A stretch of DNA of 64,000 nucleotides. Origin: Owenia fusiformis. Lineage: Eukaryota; Annelida; Polychaeta; Sabellida; Oweniidae. The DNA is taken from positions 31,106,024 to 31,170,023 of the forward strand of contig CAIIXF020000006.1 of assembly GCA_903813345.2 (NCBI GenBank). Direction: 5' to 3'. The notes under the pieces are model-generated. The model had not been told where the DNA came from. It saw only the letters and a list, made by a program, of their open reading frames with translations, and did no database searches. The stretch's first letter is position 1; every line of letters starts with the position of its first letter. The position numbers were made by a program, and so were the translations under genes. Below, piece by piece: positions 1-11,258 of this stretch.

Positions 1-125
1 ATATTGCTATCAAAAACGAAAATATCTTCATTCTGCCAATAAACCCATACAATTGGCGATCTAACAACATAAAAAGAATTCTAAAATACTCTGGAATGTA
101 TCGAGGTAGGTCATTTAATAGTTTT
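1..125. repeat. Dispersed repeat, copy also found near 61.4-61.8 kb
   Basis: The first ~125 bases match two segments near 61440-61600 (reverse complement) and 61690-61805 (same strand), including the string AATAAACCCATACAATTGGC. Near 61.5 kb the two copies face each other, so this is probably one arm of a foldback or MITE-type element cut by the window edge. No coding content is seen. Confidence 0.7.
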
Positions 126-1195
126 TTAATGAATTTTCTTGTTTTTTATACATTTTATCAAAACATTCTTCGTCACATTCTTTTCTAGGTACATTAGTAT
201 ATACGTTATGCGAAAGTGAGAGGTCTAGACATTGTTGGGAAGGAGTGATTCAAATTTGAAAAATAACATGTGACTCAATTGAGGGTTGCAGCAAAATTCT
301 GAACATGCACCCTGGCCTTGAGAGCATCTCTCCCTTTGACACTATTCACATTATTATCACTTCACTTTCGCGAACAGCATTATTTTCACTATTGGCAATC
401 TTTTTCTGAATTGATGTATAGTAAAAACAAACCATACAGCTTTCAAACTGAATGTACTGATCAAGTCCTAAAAGCTGTGCAACGCTGCAATTCCAGTTTA
501 CTGTTGGAGTCTTACTACATATCGCATGCTCAGTGCCAAAAGGATGTATGTAAGTGCAATTTTGTATTTCTATACATCCTTTTGGTGCTGAGCATACAAT
601 ATATACCACAGCCTATAATTTTGTGTTCATTAATCATAGTCCCAAAGGTGTCTTCTTGGGAGTAAGAGGATGTGGTTCATTCACGAAAAATCTAATATTT
701 TGAATAATTTTGGAAAAACGAACTGCAGTGGTAAAAATGACGCGAGAAGTAAGTCATTTGATTCATTCATTTGTGAGGATACAGTAGATGTCTACAGACT
801 GTGAAAAGTTTTGAATTCAATAAATGAGTCAGATTTTATCCTTTTCTCGCCATTTTTTGTCAATTTTCAAACCAGAAGTTCAGAACTGGAACTGACCCAT
901 GTATAATTATTTTACATCATTTGATAGATAATGCATTTTAAATAAAATAATACATCAGAGAGGAAAAAATATAATAAACCTGATGGAAATAAAAACTAAA
1001 CGTTTCCATCTAGTTTTTTGTAGTATTAGTATTTACTTATATTGAATAGTCGTCAATATACCCAAAAATTATACATTGTTCATGAACTCAACTATGTTTG
1101 ATATTTGGAACTCATAAAATACATTATATGATTATATTTGCAAACACTAACTTTTATACTTGTATGTTCATAGACTTCTCTTTGTTTACTTTTAG
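126..1195. other. No gene recognised; upstream intronic or flanking sequence of the SLC27A-like gene
   Basis: AT-rich sequence with only short open frames. A hairpin lies at 527-594. I could not find the missing N-terminal exon of the SLC27A-like gene here, so that exon is probably left of the window. One alternative is an in-frame extension of the first visible exon back to an ATG at 1098, described with that exon. Confidence 0.5.
527..594. repeat. Short inverted repeat (22-bp arms)
   Basis: Positions 527-548 pair with 573-594 at 20 of 22 bases, leaving a 24-base loop. The arm reads TGCTCAGTGCCAAAAGGATG and onward. It could be a small MITE or simply a hairpin; no flanking duplication was identified. 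Confidence 0.6.
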
Positions 1196-1584
1196 AGCCT
1201 TGAAAGTTCTCATCAATGCAAAGTTGAAAATGAAGAGCCTTGCTAAAACTGATGGCAACATTGTGTATCTCTTCAGACAGACACTCCGTAAAATGCCTTA
1301 TAAAACATGCTTTATATTTGAAGACAAGAAATGGACTTTTAAAGACATTGATGAATATTCAAACAAAATTGCAAACTTTTTCTATGAAAAAGGTGTTCGT
1401 CAAGGCGATGTTGTAGCAATATATATGGAATCTTCCCCGGACTTTGTCTGTATGTGGTTAGCTCTTGCCAAAATTGGTGCGATCGGGGCACTGATTAACT
1501 TCAATCTGAGAATGGAGTCCCTTGCTCACTGTATTAAAGCTGCCAATGCAAAGATGACTGTTTATGGTGGAGAATTGGACAAAG
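1196..1584 (+). CDS. SLC27A4: SLC27A-like, first visible exon
   Basis: The acceptor is TTTACTTTTAG at 1185-1195 and the donor is AAAG/GTAAAT after 1584; the exon ends in phase 1. It encodes [17 protein letters not shown] onward through the N-terminal AMP-binding region ([36 protein letters not shown]). Family members have a membrane segment just upstream. The frame is open back to an ATG at 1098, and that stretch is hydrophobic (FANTNFYTCMFIDFSLFTF), so an alternative start without the acceptor cannot be excluded. I favour splicing because of the pyrimidine-rich acceptor. Confidence 0.88.
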
Positions 1585-4500
1585 GTAAATATGCAGTGAA
1601 ATCAAAAAGTCCCAAATCTTATGCTATTAGATAGCATAAGTATAGCTAATAGCTATGAACATTTTGTAATTTTTGAAATTAACTTGAAATGTGGTATATC
1701 ATAGAAACTGAGTTATATCTGATTTGATATCTATTAAAATGGAAAGTGTGACAAATACATGTTTATTCAACAAGGATATGCTTACTACTTGTTAATAAGT
1801 ACACACTTATTGCTTATCCAGCAAAATATAATTCACTTATTTGTTTAATTTTGAACAATTTTGACATTGCAGCTGTTGCTGAGGCAAGGAGTCTTATATG
1901 TAACGACATGACATTGTATTGTTTGGGAACTTACAATAGTGATGTCCTTCAAGCCTCACATCTAGACCCTTTGCTACAACAGGCAAGTAACATGCCTCCA
2001 CCTACAGACCACCTCACCAAATTTAAAGGTACCATATGTTATAATTACACCCTTCCTCAATCTTTCTTTTCTTATTCACATAATGTTTTTTTTATCTTTT
2101 TCTACTAAGGCCATGTTTCAGAATTCAGAAAATCAATTTCTTCAGTGTTAATAATGGATTCATGTGCTCATCCTTTGCTATCACTCTAAACATACATGTT
2201 AATGTTCAAATGCTATCACTCTAAACATACATGTTAATGTTTTATTATCAGTCTACTTTTACTGAATAAATAAAGCTAATCATAGTGATATGTGAGAGGC
2301 TACAAGAAGTTGCTAGGAAGAATTAGAAACAACTCAACTTAACAAACCACATTAAAGCAAATTTAATTCGAAGTATACTTAGCTAGCTGTGGTTACATAG
2401 ATTTGCCATTGAACACACTATGGATCAACAAGTGTGTTATTTAGCAATTGCTAATAATTACAATGGTTAACATTAGAATTCCCCCGCATCATAATCATTT
2501 CGATTAACTCTAAAGTTTAATCCCAGTTTCAATTGGTTGACATTTTAAAGATGAAATTTGACCAAAACAATGTGTCATGCTCAGAATTTTGGAAGAACAT
2601 TCTTTGAGTGCTTACTTGTAGACCTAGTCTTTTGGAGATAAAGCCTATAGAAACCTGAGCCTATATTGTTTTTTCCAGTCAACTGATGAATTAGTCATGA
2701 CAGACTTACTTCTGAAAATCCAGTATGTCCAATAATTCCAATAAATGTTTAATCAAGTTGACAATGTTTTGTTGCAGATCCCCTATTCTACATCTACACA
2801 TCAGGGACGACTGGTCTTCCAAAGGCAGCTATTGTTATAAACAGCAGGTATGAGTTATACTATTTAACTATATTTAGTCAGTTATACATGTAGTTTAGTA
2901 CAGAAGTAAGTAATAGTATAGCAGTATATTGGCATCATATATCACTTCAAAATTCAAGGTCAATGACAAGGTCACCAGACAAACAGTCTAGTTTTTTGGG
3001 GCTCTGTATGGACTTAACCAATATTTATGTGACTACAATAGTTATTTGTCATCCATGTGTTGACTTGGTGCACAAATACAATGGAATAGGGAAATGGCCA
3101 TCATTTTTATTAGCTACTAAATTACAACTTTTGTTTTTACAAGTATATCCTCATGTGAAAGAGAATATTACTTAAGTCTCAATCAAGTAATGTTAAAAAA
3201 AACTAACCATCACTTTTTTGAGCAACATCTCAAGAGTTATCGCTTTGATTTGCATTGAAAAATATGAAATGGTTATTGCTTATCATAATTTTCACTGTCA
3301 TTGAAAAAAATGATCCAAATATGGCTGTCGTTCAACTAAAAGCGCACAACATGTGATTGTGACCCCAATGCCCATGGTACTTTTATAATTGCTTGTTGCA
3401 ATGTACTTTGACCTTAAATCAAGGTTACCTACTTTTAAATGTCCAAACTTCAAATAAAAATTATTTTTAATATAAATAATCTTTAGAGGATACAAGACGA
3501 TGAGCACCTGTACTTTGTAATCTTTAATAACTAATATTTTATATCAGAAATAACATTGTGTAAACACATGATAAAGATATGTTAGTTTTAAAGTGACAAT
3601 CCCTAATACATATCACAGCATTCTGAAGTGACTGCATTTTTAAGATATCATTAAAAACAATTAAATTTAAGAATTATGAATAATTTATAAGAAATAGTAA
3701 ACTTCAAATTCTTTCACTACCATATTGTTTCTACTTAAACTTTTTTTCCAAATGTCAAATATATGCTATACATTGATAGCTTTTAGCATCATAATAATAA
3801 TGTTTTAAATTGTTTAATTTAAAGTAGAAAATAATCTTGATTTTCATGGTTGAATATTATAGATATATATAAGTATTACTTGAAAGGACCATTCAAAATT
3901 ATTGGGCATATTTTGCCGTTATCTTTTCTTCTTTTCATGCTGGAGATTACTGGTCATTCTAATATGATACGTGACGTCACACTAGCTAGAACAATTGATT
4001 TTCTGGTCTATATTGGAGTATGTATGACTGATAAAATTCATGAATGCAAATAGTTGTGTTTCTTGTTTGTTTATCATATAAGAATCATAACAAAGATATG
4101 ACCTCAAATTTTATTGTGGCCATTCCCAAAGACCTCAATCGCTACGCGATTTTGGTCTTTTAACAATGAACAGTATAAATTTTTCAGTCATATATCATGC
4201 CATAAATCATAAAATCTCGGTCTTTATTCCTTAATTATTAAGTTACCTTAAAGATATATATGAAGAAACATTACTGTTTTTCAGATTTTTCTATATGTCA
4301 TATTCCCTGCATCAGATGTTCAACATGACAGATGATGATATCTTGTACTGTACATTACCTCTGTACCATACTGCTGGTGGTGTTCTTGGTGTAGGACAGG
4401 CTCTAGTCTTCGGAAACACTGTGATCATCAAAAGAAAGTTCTCAGCAAGTAAACACTGGGATGACTGTATCAAATATAATGCTACAGTAAGTATGAGGAC

Positions 4501-7500
4501 TTAATCTAAGACTGATACTTAAGGTTTCTTGCTTAAGTATGAACTGACGGAAACATCAACCAAATATGGGCCAAATGTGAAAATAGACAAATAGACATTG
4601 GAAAAATAAATGGCAGCATGGGTGTTGGTAGGGCCAGAATACATGCAAACATGTAGCAAGAGTCAACAAATTTCTTGATCAAGCAAGTAATTCCATTGAT
4701 AGAAAATTACATAAAAAATGGAAATATGCCATCAAATAGAGGATGTTGGACTTTAATCACTGGTCAAAAATGCAGATTTCCTAAAATCTCATTGGAATGC
4801 ATTTATGTAGCATTACTGAGGGATCATAATTTAATTCTTATCAAGAATTCCTTCAAAATCTTAGAATTGCTGCTCCTTAACCAAGTACTCATGCAGATTC
4901 AGTAGGTTAGAAAGATGATTTAATTGAACTTGTGCATTTGTCCCTTAAATGAGTTTACATTCTTATGACAAGAATGGGCCTGATCTGCCTCATGATATCA
5001 AGATTTAATACTATTCTTGTGCAGTCAAATTGTATCATATACACAGAATGAGAAATCAATGAACTCAAGATGGGGATGCAGAATATTTTTGTTGCTTAGA
5101 ATGGTGGCAGCTATTTTGGAATTTAGCTGATGTTCATAAGTGGAGATTCTCCTTATTTTCTATTAAGGAGACATCATGTTTTTGAATTCAATAAAGTTGT
5201 AAAATACTTGCAGATGATTCAATACATTGGGGAGATCGCTCGCTACCTCCTAGCTCAACCTGAGAGTCCCAAGGATAAAGCGCACAAAGTCAGACTGGCC
5301 TTTGGTAATGGGCTGAGACCCCAAATTTGGGAGGCTTTCATGAAGAGGTTCAATATCAGCGTTATTGGGGAGTTTTATGGTGCCACTGAGGGAAATGCAA
5401 ATGTAGGTAAGTTATGCTGAGGATTACTGCAGGAGTTGAAGTCTTCTCTGGAGCTTTCTAGTGCAGCATTTTTGCTCTCATTATATTGATGTTGGCATAC
5501 AAGTTCTGCTCAAAAATGGATTTCAATTTTCGGCTTGCACTCCCCTTTACCCTAACTGATCAACAAAACTGGTGGACAAAAGTTTTTGTTCAGATCTGAT
5601 CAGTGTTTTGGTGTACATATAGTTTACAACCTCTGATCAAGAGAGAATTTTTCTGGAGACAGTATATTCAAAAGGTAGATCCTATGAAATTGTGAAAATA
5701 TTCATTTTAACCTTTAATGCTTCCAGTTAACTCAGACAACAAAGTTGGTGCAGTGGGATTCACGACAATGATTGCCCCTCAACTCTACCCCGTGACGCTT
5801 ATACGAGTAGACGAACAGACAGGTCTACCACTAAGGGATGAGAATGGAGTTTGTATCAAATGCAAACCAGGGGAACCAGGTGAGCTGGTGGGCAAGATCA
5901 TCAAGGGAGATCCATTGAGGGAGTTTGATGGCTACGTCAACAAGGATGCATCCAGCAAGAAGATCACACAGAATGTTTTTGCTAAAGGAGACTCAGCATT
6001 CCTGACAGGTAAAATGACTACACAAGACCATTTGACACCCTATATAAGTGTTTTATAACAATATGGTATATTAGATTGCTGTGATACAGAGCTAAGCATT
6101 GATCAGCACAAGGGGTACTAACAAAGAGCAAGGCCCACAGCAATCACCTGCTGGCTGGTGCTAATGAAACCCCTGAATGCTTTGTTCTTATGATTTTAAG
6201 GCACCATACTATCTGTGGTCATATATGAACATCATTTAGCGTCATGAGTTGATCCTCACCATATTAATTAGATTCATAAAGCATTCTGGATCATTTAACC
6301 AATAAAATGTCATGAACATTGAAATCTTTATGTATGATTGAGTTCCCTGCTTCTCTTTGTCATTTCTTTCCATGTTTAACACATTATACAACATATGTTC
6401 CTAGGTGACACTCTGGTGATGGATGAATTTGGCTACATGTACTTCCGTGATCGTACAGGGGACACATTCCGCTGGAGGGGTGAGAATGTCTCCACTGCAG
6501 AAGTTGAGGCCTCAGTTAGCAACATTGTACACCTTAAAGACGCTGTCTGTTATGGAGTGGAAATTCCAGGTATTCTTACTTTTTTTGTCGAAATACCCCT
6601 TCCCCGCTCTTAGTTATTAATGATATTAAAGTTTGAAGACCATGTGCAACTTCATACATACTAAACAGAACACCAAGATGGTAGTTGGGGAGTGATTCTT
6701 CTTGAATTAAAATGTGGGGAAAATGGTAAGACATGCAATAAAGCTGCTACATAAACGATGCATATTATTAGTATATAGAATTATCTAAACTGATGTCTTT
6801 AACTTTTTTTACAGCACATGTATTATAAAGTACTCAATTTTTGAGATTTATCAAATGTTTGGGCAAAATCTAAACCTTAAAGATAGATCATTACCTGAAA
6901 ATATATATTTATTTGTCATCTAACAGTTTCAAATGTTAGTCTATATATTGTATCATTAACTTTTGTTGCTAAGCTTTATATTGCTGTTGTTTTGGTCATG
7001 TCTTGTTATGTATGGTTGAAGTAATGTAAAGTCCAAATCTTTAAATGTGAAGTTTTGTCAAATTGGGAGCTATAGAAAGCGTTCCAGTGTAGATTATTAA
7101 CTGCATAATCCTTGTTATATGTACTACACTTAGCATTGTGTCTCTCATGTAAAATATTTGTTTGCAGGCAATGAAGGGCGAGCAGGTATGGTGGCAATCA
7201 TTGATATCTCATATGTAAAATATTTGTTTGAAGGCAATGAAGGTCGAGCAGGTATGGTGGCAATCGTTGATATCTCATATGTAAAATATTTGTTTGCAGG
7301 CAATGAAGGGCGAGCAGGTATGGTGGCAATCATTGATATCTCATATGTGACATATTTGTTTGCAGGCAATGAAGGGCGAGCAGGTATGGTGGCAATCGTT
7401 GATATCTCATATGTAAAATATTTTTTTGCAGGCAATGAAGGGCGAGCAGGTATGGTGGCAATCGTTGATATCTCATATGTAAAATATTTTTTTGCAGGCA

Positions 7501-8723
7501 ATGAAGGGCGAGCAGGTATGGTGGCAATCGTTGATATCTCATATGTAAAATATTTGTTTACAGGCAATGAAGGGCGAGCAGGTATGGTGGCAATCGTTGA
7601 TATCTCATATGTAAAATATTTGTTTGCAGGCAATGAAGGGCGAGCAGGTATGGTGGCAATCGTTGATATCTCATATGTAAAATATTTTTTTGCAGGCAAT
7701 GAAGGGCGAGCAGGTATGGTGGCAATCGTTGATATCTCATATGTAAAATATTTGTTTACAGGCAATGAAGGGCGAGCAGGTATGGTGGCAATCGTTGATA
7801 TCTCATATGTAAAATATTTGTTTGCAGGCAATGAAGGGCGAGCAGGTATGGTGGCAATCGTTGATATCTCATATGTAAAATATTTTTTTGCAGGCAATGA
7901 AGGGCGAGCAGGTATGGTGGCAATCGTTGATATCTCATATGTAAAATATTTGTTTACAGGCAATGAAGGGCGAGCAGGTATGGTGGCAATCGTTGATATC
8001 TCATGTAAAATATTTGTTTGCAGGCAATGAAGGGCGAGCAGGTATGGTGGCAATCGTTGATATCTCACATGTAAAATATTTGTTTGCAGGCAATGAAGGG
8101 CGAGCAGGGATGGTGGCAATCGTTGATGAGCACCAAAGTGTTGACTTGGATCATCTGGCTGATGGCCTGAAGAAGTCTCTACCAGCATATGCTAGACCTG
8201 TATTTGTGCGCCTCATCAAGTCTGTAGATGAGCATATGACAGGTATGATCACAGCAATCCAATCAGTTTGTATGCAAAGTTTCCATAAAACTTGAAAACA
8301 TAAATACTGATGAGGAACTGTAAGCTTCTTGAATCTTGCCATGAAGCATTTTGGAACATTGCCTAACATTATCATTTTTTAGTACACCGTATATTGGCTT
8401 TAGGTACAATTTCTTTTGGTATAATGAGGTTGTTCCATATTTTTATTATTACTCTGTATCTAATTTTGTATCTCAATATGTCAGTGATTTTGAAAGTTGA
8501 AAATTCGACAGATTAGTTAAAAACAACTTGTGTTTATCCCTTGACTTTCTGTATACCTGCAGGTACATTCAAGTTAAAGAAGACATTGCTGAGGAAGGAA
8601 GCATTCAACCCATCAGAGGTCAGTGATGCCATGTTCTTCAAGGATGTTATGTCAGGAGGATCGTACAAACCTCTAACAAAGGACGTCTATGAAGCAATTT
8701 GCAATGGCACAAAACGAGTTTAA
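1196..8723 (+). CDS. SLC27A4: Long-chain fatty acid transport protein (SLC27A1/SLC27A4-like), nine exons, N-terminus missing
   Basis: This gene encodes a fatty-acid transport protein/acyl-CoA synthetase, a membrane protein that takes up long-chain fatty acids and activates them with ATP and CoA. Exons are 1196-1584, 1873-2028, 2778-2847, 4285-4486, 5214-5406, 5727-6008, 6405-6569, 8090-8242 and 8563-8723. Every junction has GT-AG sites and consistent phase, giving 589 residues plus a stop. Visible motifs, in order, are the AMP-binding loop [14 protein letters not shown], the CoA-ligase segment [25 protein letters not shown], and the FATP signature around [19 protein letters not shown]. Family members are about 620-650 residues and start with a membrane segment; about 50 N-terminal residues are absent here. 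SLC27A1 versus SLC27A4 cannot be decided, since an invertebrate gene may be co-orthologous to both. The intron 6570-8089 contains a 66-bp array derived from the next exon's boundary. Confidence 0.93.
1873..2028 (+). CDS. SLC27A4: SLC27A-like, second visible exon
   Basis: The acceptor is GACATTGCAG and the donor AAAG/GTACCA. The codon split with the previous exon reads GCT (Ala). It encodes [18 protein letters not shown] and the linker to HLTKFK, the variable region between the N-terminal lobe and the AMP-binding loop. Confidence 0.85.
2176..2241. repeat. Tandem duplication of a 31-35 bp segment
   Basis: TGCTATCACTCTAAACATAC and the following ATGTTAATGTT occur twice, at 2176 and 2211, in an SLC27A-like intron. 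Confidence 0.85.
2778..2847 (+). CDS. SLC27A4: SLC27A-like, third visible exon (AMP-binding loop)
   Basis: A 70-base exon between GTTGCAG and CAG/GTATGA. It encodes [20 protein letters not shown], the ATP/AMP signature of the adenylate-forming superfamily, with the Ser-Gly-Thr-Thr-Gly core and the motif lysine intact. It begins and ends inside codons, both consistent with the neighbours. It is too short to appear as a long open frame. Confidence 0.93.
4285..4486 (+). CDS. SLC27A4: SLC27A-like, fourth visible exon
   Basis: The acceptor is CTGTTTTTCAG and the donor ACA/GTAAGT. It encodes [20 protein letters not shown] and [19 protein letters not shown], the conserved FATP substrate-side region. 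It ends in phase 0. Confidence 0.93.
5214..5406 (+). CDS. SLC27A4: SLC27A-like, fifth visible exon
   Basis: The acceptor is ACTTGCAG and the donor GTAG/GTAAGT. It starts in phase 0 with [18 protein letters not shown] and ends with [14 protein letters not shown], where YGATEGN is the conserved adenylate-forming core motif. Confidence 0.93.
5727..6008 (+). CDS. SLC27A4: SLC27A-like, sixth visible exon
   Basis: The acceptor is GCTTCCAG and the donor ACAG/GTAAAA. It encodes [30 protein letters not shown] and [19 protein letters not shown], all typical of SLC27A1/A4. It is phase 1 at both ends. Confidence 0.93.
6405..6569 (+). CDS. SLC27A4: SLC27A-like, seventh visible exon (FATP signature)
   Basis: The acceptor is TTCCTAG and the donor CCAG/GTATTC. 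It encodes [20 protein letters not shown] followed by [14 protein letters not shown], the FATP/VLACS signature, then [10 protein letters not shown]. It ends in phase 1, so the next exon must begin at a second codon position; every acceptor of the downstream 66-bp array meets this. Confidence 0.94.
7140..8089 (+). repeat. 66-bp tandem array copying the intron/exon boundary of the next SLC27A exon
   Basis: Fourteen units lead into the true exon at 8090. Unit starts (the GCAATGAAG string) fall at 7168, 7234, 7300, 7366, 7432, 7498, 7564, 7630, 7696, 7762, 7828, 7894, 7960 and 8024. Each unit is 38 bases matching the exon start plus about 28 bases matching the intron end, including an AG acceptor. 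Unit 2 has GAAG in place of GCAG. The unit starting at 7960 is 64 bases and breaks the frame. Acceptor variants TTTTTTGCAG, TGTTTACAG and TGTTTGCAG recur in that order three times before units 6 to 14, a 198-bp higher-order period. The long open frames on both strands here are by-products of the 66-base (22-codon) periodicity. Confidence 0.95.
8090..8242 (+). CDS. SLC27A4: SLC27A-like, eighth visible exon
   Basis: The acceptor is TTTGCAG after the 66-bp array; the donor is ACAG/GTATGA. It encodes [20 protein letters not shown] and [15 protein letters not shown], the conserved C-terminal acyl-CoA synthetase lobe. Only this copy continues into the rest of the exon. It differs from the array copies in having GCAGGGATGG where they have GCAGGTATGG. 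Using the acceptor at 8024 would insert 22 residues in frame; acceptors at 7960 or earlier would shift the frame if the rest of the array were retained. Confidence 0.9.
8563..8723 (+). CDS. SLC27A4: SLC27A-like, last coding exon
   Basis: The acceptor is ATACCTGCAG. It encodes [18 protein letters not shown] and the C-terminal [15 protein letters not shown], ending in a TAA stop at 8721-8723. The length and end agree with the family's usual C-terminus. Confidence 0.93.
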
Positions 8724-10195
8724 TTCAGGGACAGAGAATACCATACTGTGTATCAATATCATTCACTTTGATCACTTCATGTGACTGACAGTTCCCAACC
8801 ATAATTGAAGGACGTTTCTCAGTTGGGGTTTCATTCCATATCCACTCTAGAGTTCATTACATATTGTTGATACTATTGTCCAGATTAAGCTAATCAATTT
8901 TCCATAGTGACATGATGCTTTCTTTACAGGGTGTGTTGAATGAACTGCATGGTCTTTCTTACTGAACATTTATATGTATCTTGCTTAATATGTTTTATTG
9001 TAACAACTAACTGCTTTTTGAGAATTTTTAATGTTTAGAAAGATGTGAATGTAACATTTTATATTACAATTGTATGAATTACTGATGAGCCAAAACTTTT
9101 ACATTGGCTTGGCAGAGATCTTAAGCTCATATACCAAAGTTTGCTTTTTTCTGATGCAGAAAGAAAGAAAAAGCTTTACCAACTAAGTATTAGATTGGGG
9201 TCCATTGTTGGTACAATTATAAACAATAAGTAGAAAACCATTGTCTTCATATGAACAATGACTACAAAAGGGTAATCAAGACAGTTCCAAAAATGGACAC
9301 CCAAATCTTACAATGTATATAAAGAATTAATGCTTTGATTTGATTTTATATCAAGAAATGCTGTTACTGGCGCCTCATCATGTGAAGTGTAAACCACCAT
9401 TTATTTCCTGATGTTTGCAGTAATGTTATAAAAGTGATTAATGCGTGCAGGTTATCTACATAGGTGTGAAGTGTCACATTTCAAGAAGTTTCAACAGAGA
9501 AACTTGTCACCACCTTCAGTGACCATTACTCATGTGTTTATGAAACCAGTATCTGTTTTTTTTTTTCATGATTTGCAAACCAGAGTCGAAAAGCCTATGA
9601 AAACGTTGAAATGTCATACTAACAATGGCAGTATAGCAATTGAAACAATGATCATGTCTTTATTAGTCATATTTCTAGTCATTCTCTTAAACAACCCCTA
9701 TGTGGTTTTATGGCCATTTAATCATCTTTGAATTTGATTGATCATTCATATGGCCCTAGGATTTGCTTAACATCATTATGGATACTTCAACTTGGAAGTG
9801 TATTATGATACATTGTCCATTAAATATATGAAATAAATGCATGTATTCACTCTAAAAAGGTAATTTGAGGTCAACTGTAATTTTACTTTAGAAAATCAAT
9901 GTTATGAATTAAAAACTCCAGGAACACTTTTACAAAGACAAACTTCATTTCATTTCATTTCAAAAGTGCTCCTGTGAGCTAAACTATCGCATTTAGATAG
10001 TTTACAAAATGTATCAGCACAATCAATGCAGCGTTCAATTAATGTATGATTTTATAAGCACTATGCTTGACATATAGCTATATTTGTAAATGTACATGCA
10101 CTGTTTGATACTTCTACCATTGTTTATATATAAATGAAAGTGTTGATTGTCATATGATGAATAATGTAACAAATAAAGAGAACAAAACTGCATTT
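8724..10195 (+). other. Likely 3' UTR of the SLC27A-like gene
   Basis: About 1.45 kb of non-coding AT-rich sequence follows the stop. AATAAA occurs at about 9831-9836 and 10172-10177; the latter is followed within about 25 bases by a T/G-rich stretch. A small hairpin (AGGAACACTTTT paired with AAAAGTGCTCCT) lies near 9920-9975. The UTR extent is inferred. Confidence 0.55.
10172..10177 (+). promoter_or_regulatory. Candidate polyadenylation signal of the SLC27A-like gene
   Basis: AATAAA followed by GAGAAC and then TGTTTTGTGTTTTAAT from about 10202, the usual spacing of a downstream T/G-rich element. An alternative AATAAA lies near 9831. Confidence 0.5.
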
Positions 10196-10560
10196 AGAGA
10201 ATGTTTTGTGTTTTAATAAGGGACAAGTATGATCATTACCCCAGCAAATGAACTTTGAGTAGAGATATAGAGAAGTCAACTCTCCATCTGTTCATATGTC
10301 CACTCAAATACCAGTGGGTGAATACAGTTCGAATTTCATAGATTCATGAATTATCAAAAATGAATCTTCATTTTGGTTGAAGAAATATGAACGACTATGA
10401 AAAGTATTGCGGCCAACTTTGGTCATTTATTTTGGATTCCGGTCATCATGTTAGTGGATGTGTCCTTATAAGGTGAATTTCCTCAAGGAAAAATAATAAA
10501 AAGATGGTGAGGTTAATTGGTGAGTGATTACGATAGCTCACTATGAGAGCTAAATAAAAA

Positions 10561-11134
10561 TACAGGGTGACACAAATAAAATGCCACCCACTCATTTTTG
10601 AGTCTCAATAATTAATGAATCTTTGTGATTTTTATGTGAAGATGGAGTGTTCAATGGAGAAAAGATTGATATGCTTGCATATGACTTGGAAATTAAGAGA
10701 GATCTCATTTTCTGCGCGGCATGCTCGGACTCAAAATCACTCAAAAATGTAAATTAGAAAATCTGTCTTTCTTAAAATTTACCCAATAAGCGAGTCATTT
10801 GACAAAACTATTAAGGAAAAATTGGTATATGTGACATGTTATTGATAATATATGTGGAAGCTAGTGAAAGCAATCCATAAATGACTCGAATAATGGTCTA
10901 AATTAGAAATCCCATCCCAGATTTCAGAAAACTGTATTTTGAACATTTTTTGACGATTTCACCGAGAGCATCCCTGGACGGAAATCATGATTTCTCTAAA
11001 TCAAAAAGGTGTTGATGCTATCAAAGTACAACAATCTTTCCCAATTGTACACTCCATTTACACAAGAAAAATCACAAAAATTATTGAGAAGTTATTCCAA
11101 AATAAGTGGGTGGCATTTTTTGTGTCACCCTGTA
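10561..11134. mobile_element. MITE with ~100-bp terminal inverted repeats and TA duplication (Tc1/mariner type)
   Basis: The element at 10563-11132 starts CAGGGTGACAC and ends GTGTCACCCTG, with TA on both sides. The outer ~100 bases pair imperfectly (for example ATGCCACCCACTCATTTTTG with its inverted counterpart near 11100). The interior is not coding. The CAGGGTG-type end and TA target fit non-autonomous Tc1/mariner-like elements. Confidence 0.85.
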
Positions 11135-11258
11135 CCATGCTTATCTACTGTGCATGGTGCACCTTAGATGTGTCTTGATACACTAAAATACACAAATAAT
11201 ATTCCTTACTGCAAAACAAAATATAGATTTATTTCATGTTCAAGGTAAATTAGTTACA

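Noticed and set aside
7145-8188. A 347-residue open frame on the minus strand and a 290-residue frame on the plus strand
   Set aside because: Both arise from the 66-base period of the array; no stop happens to fall in the unit. Neither has start context or non-repetitive content, and the plus-strand frame simply reads intron plus exon copies.
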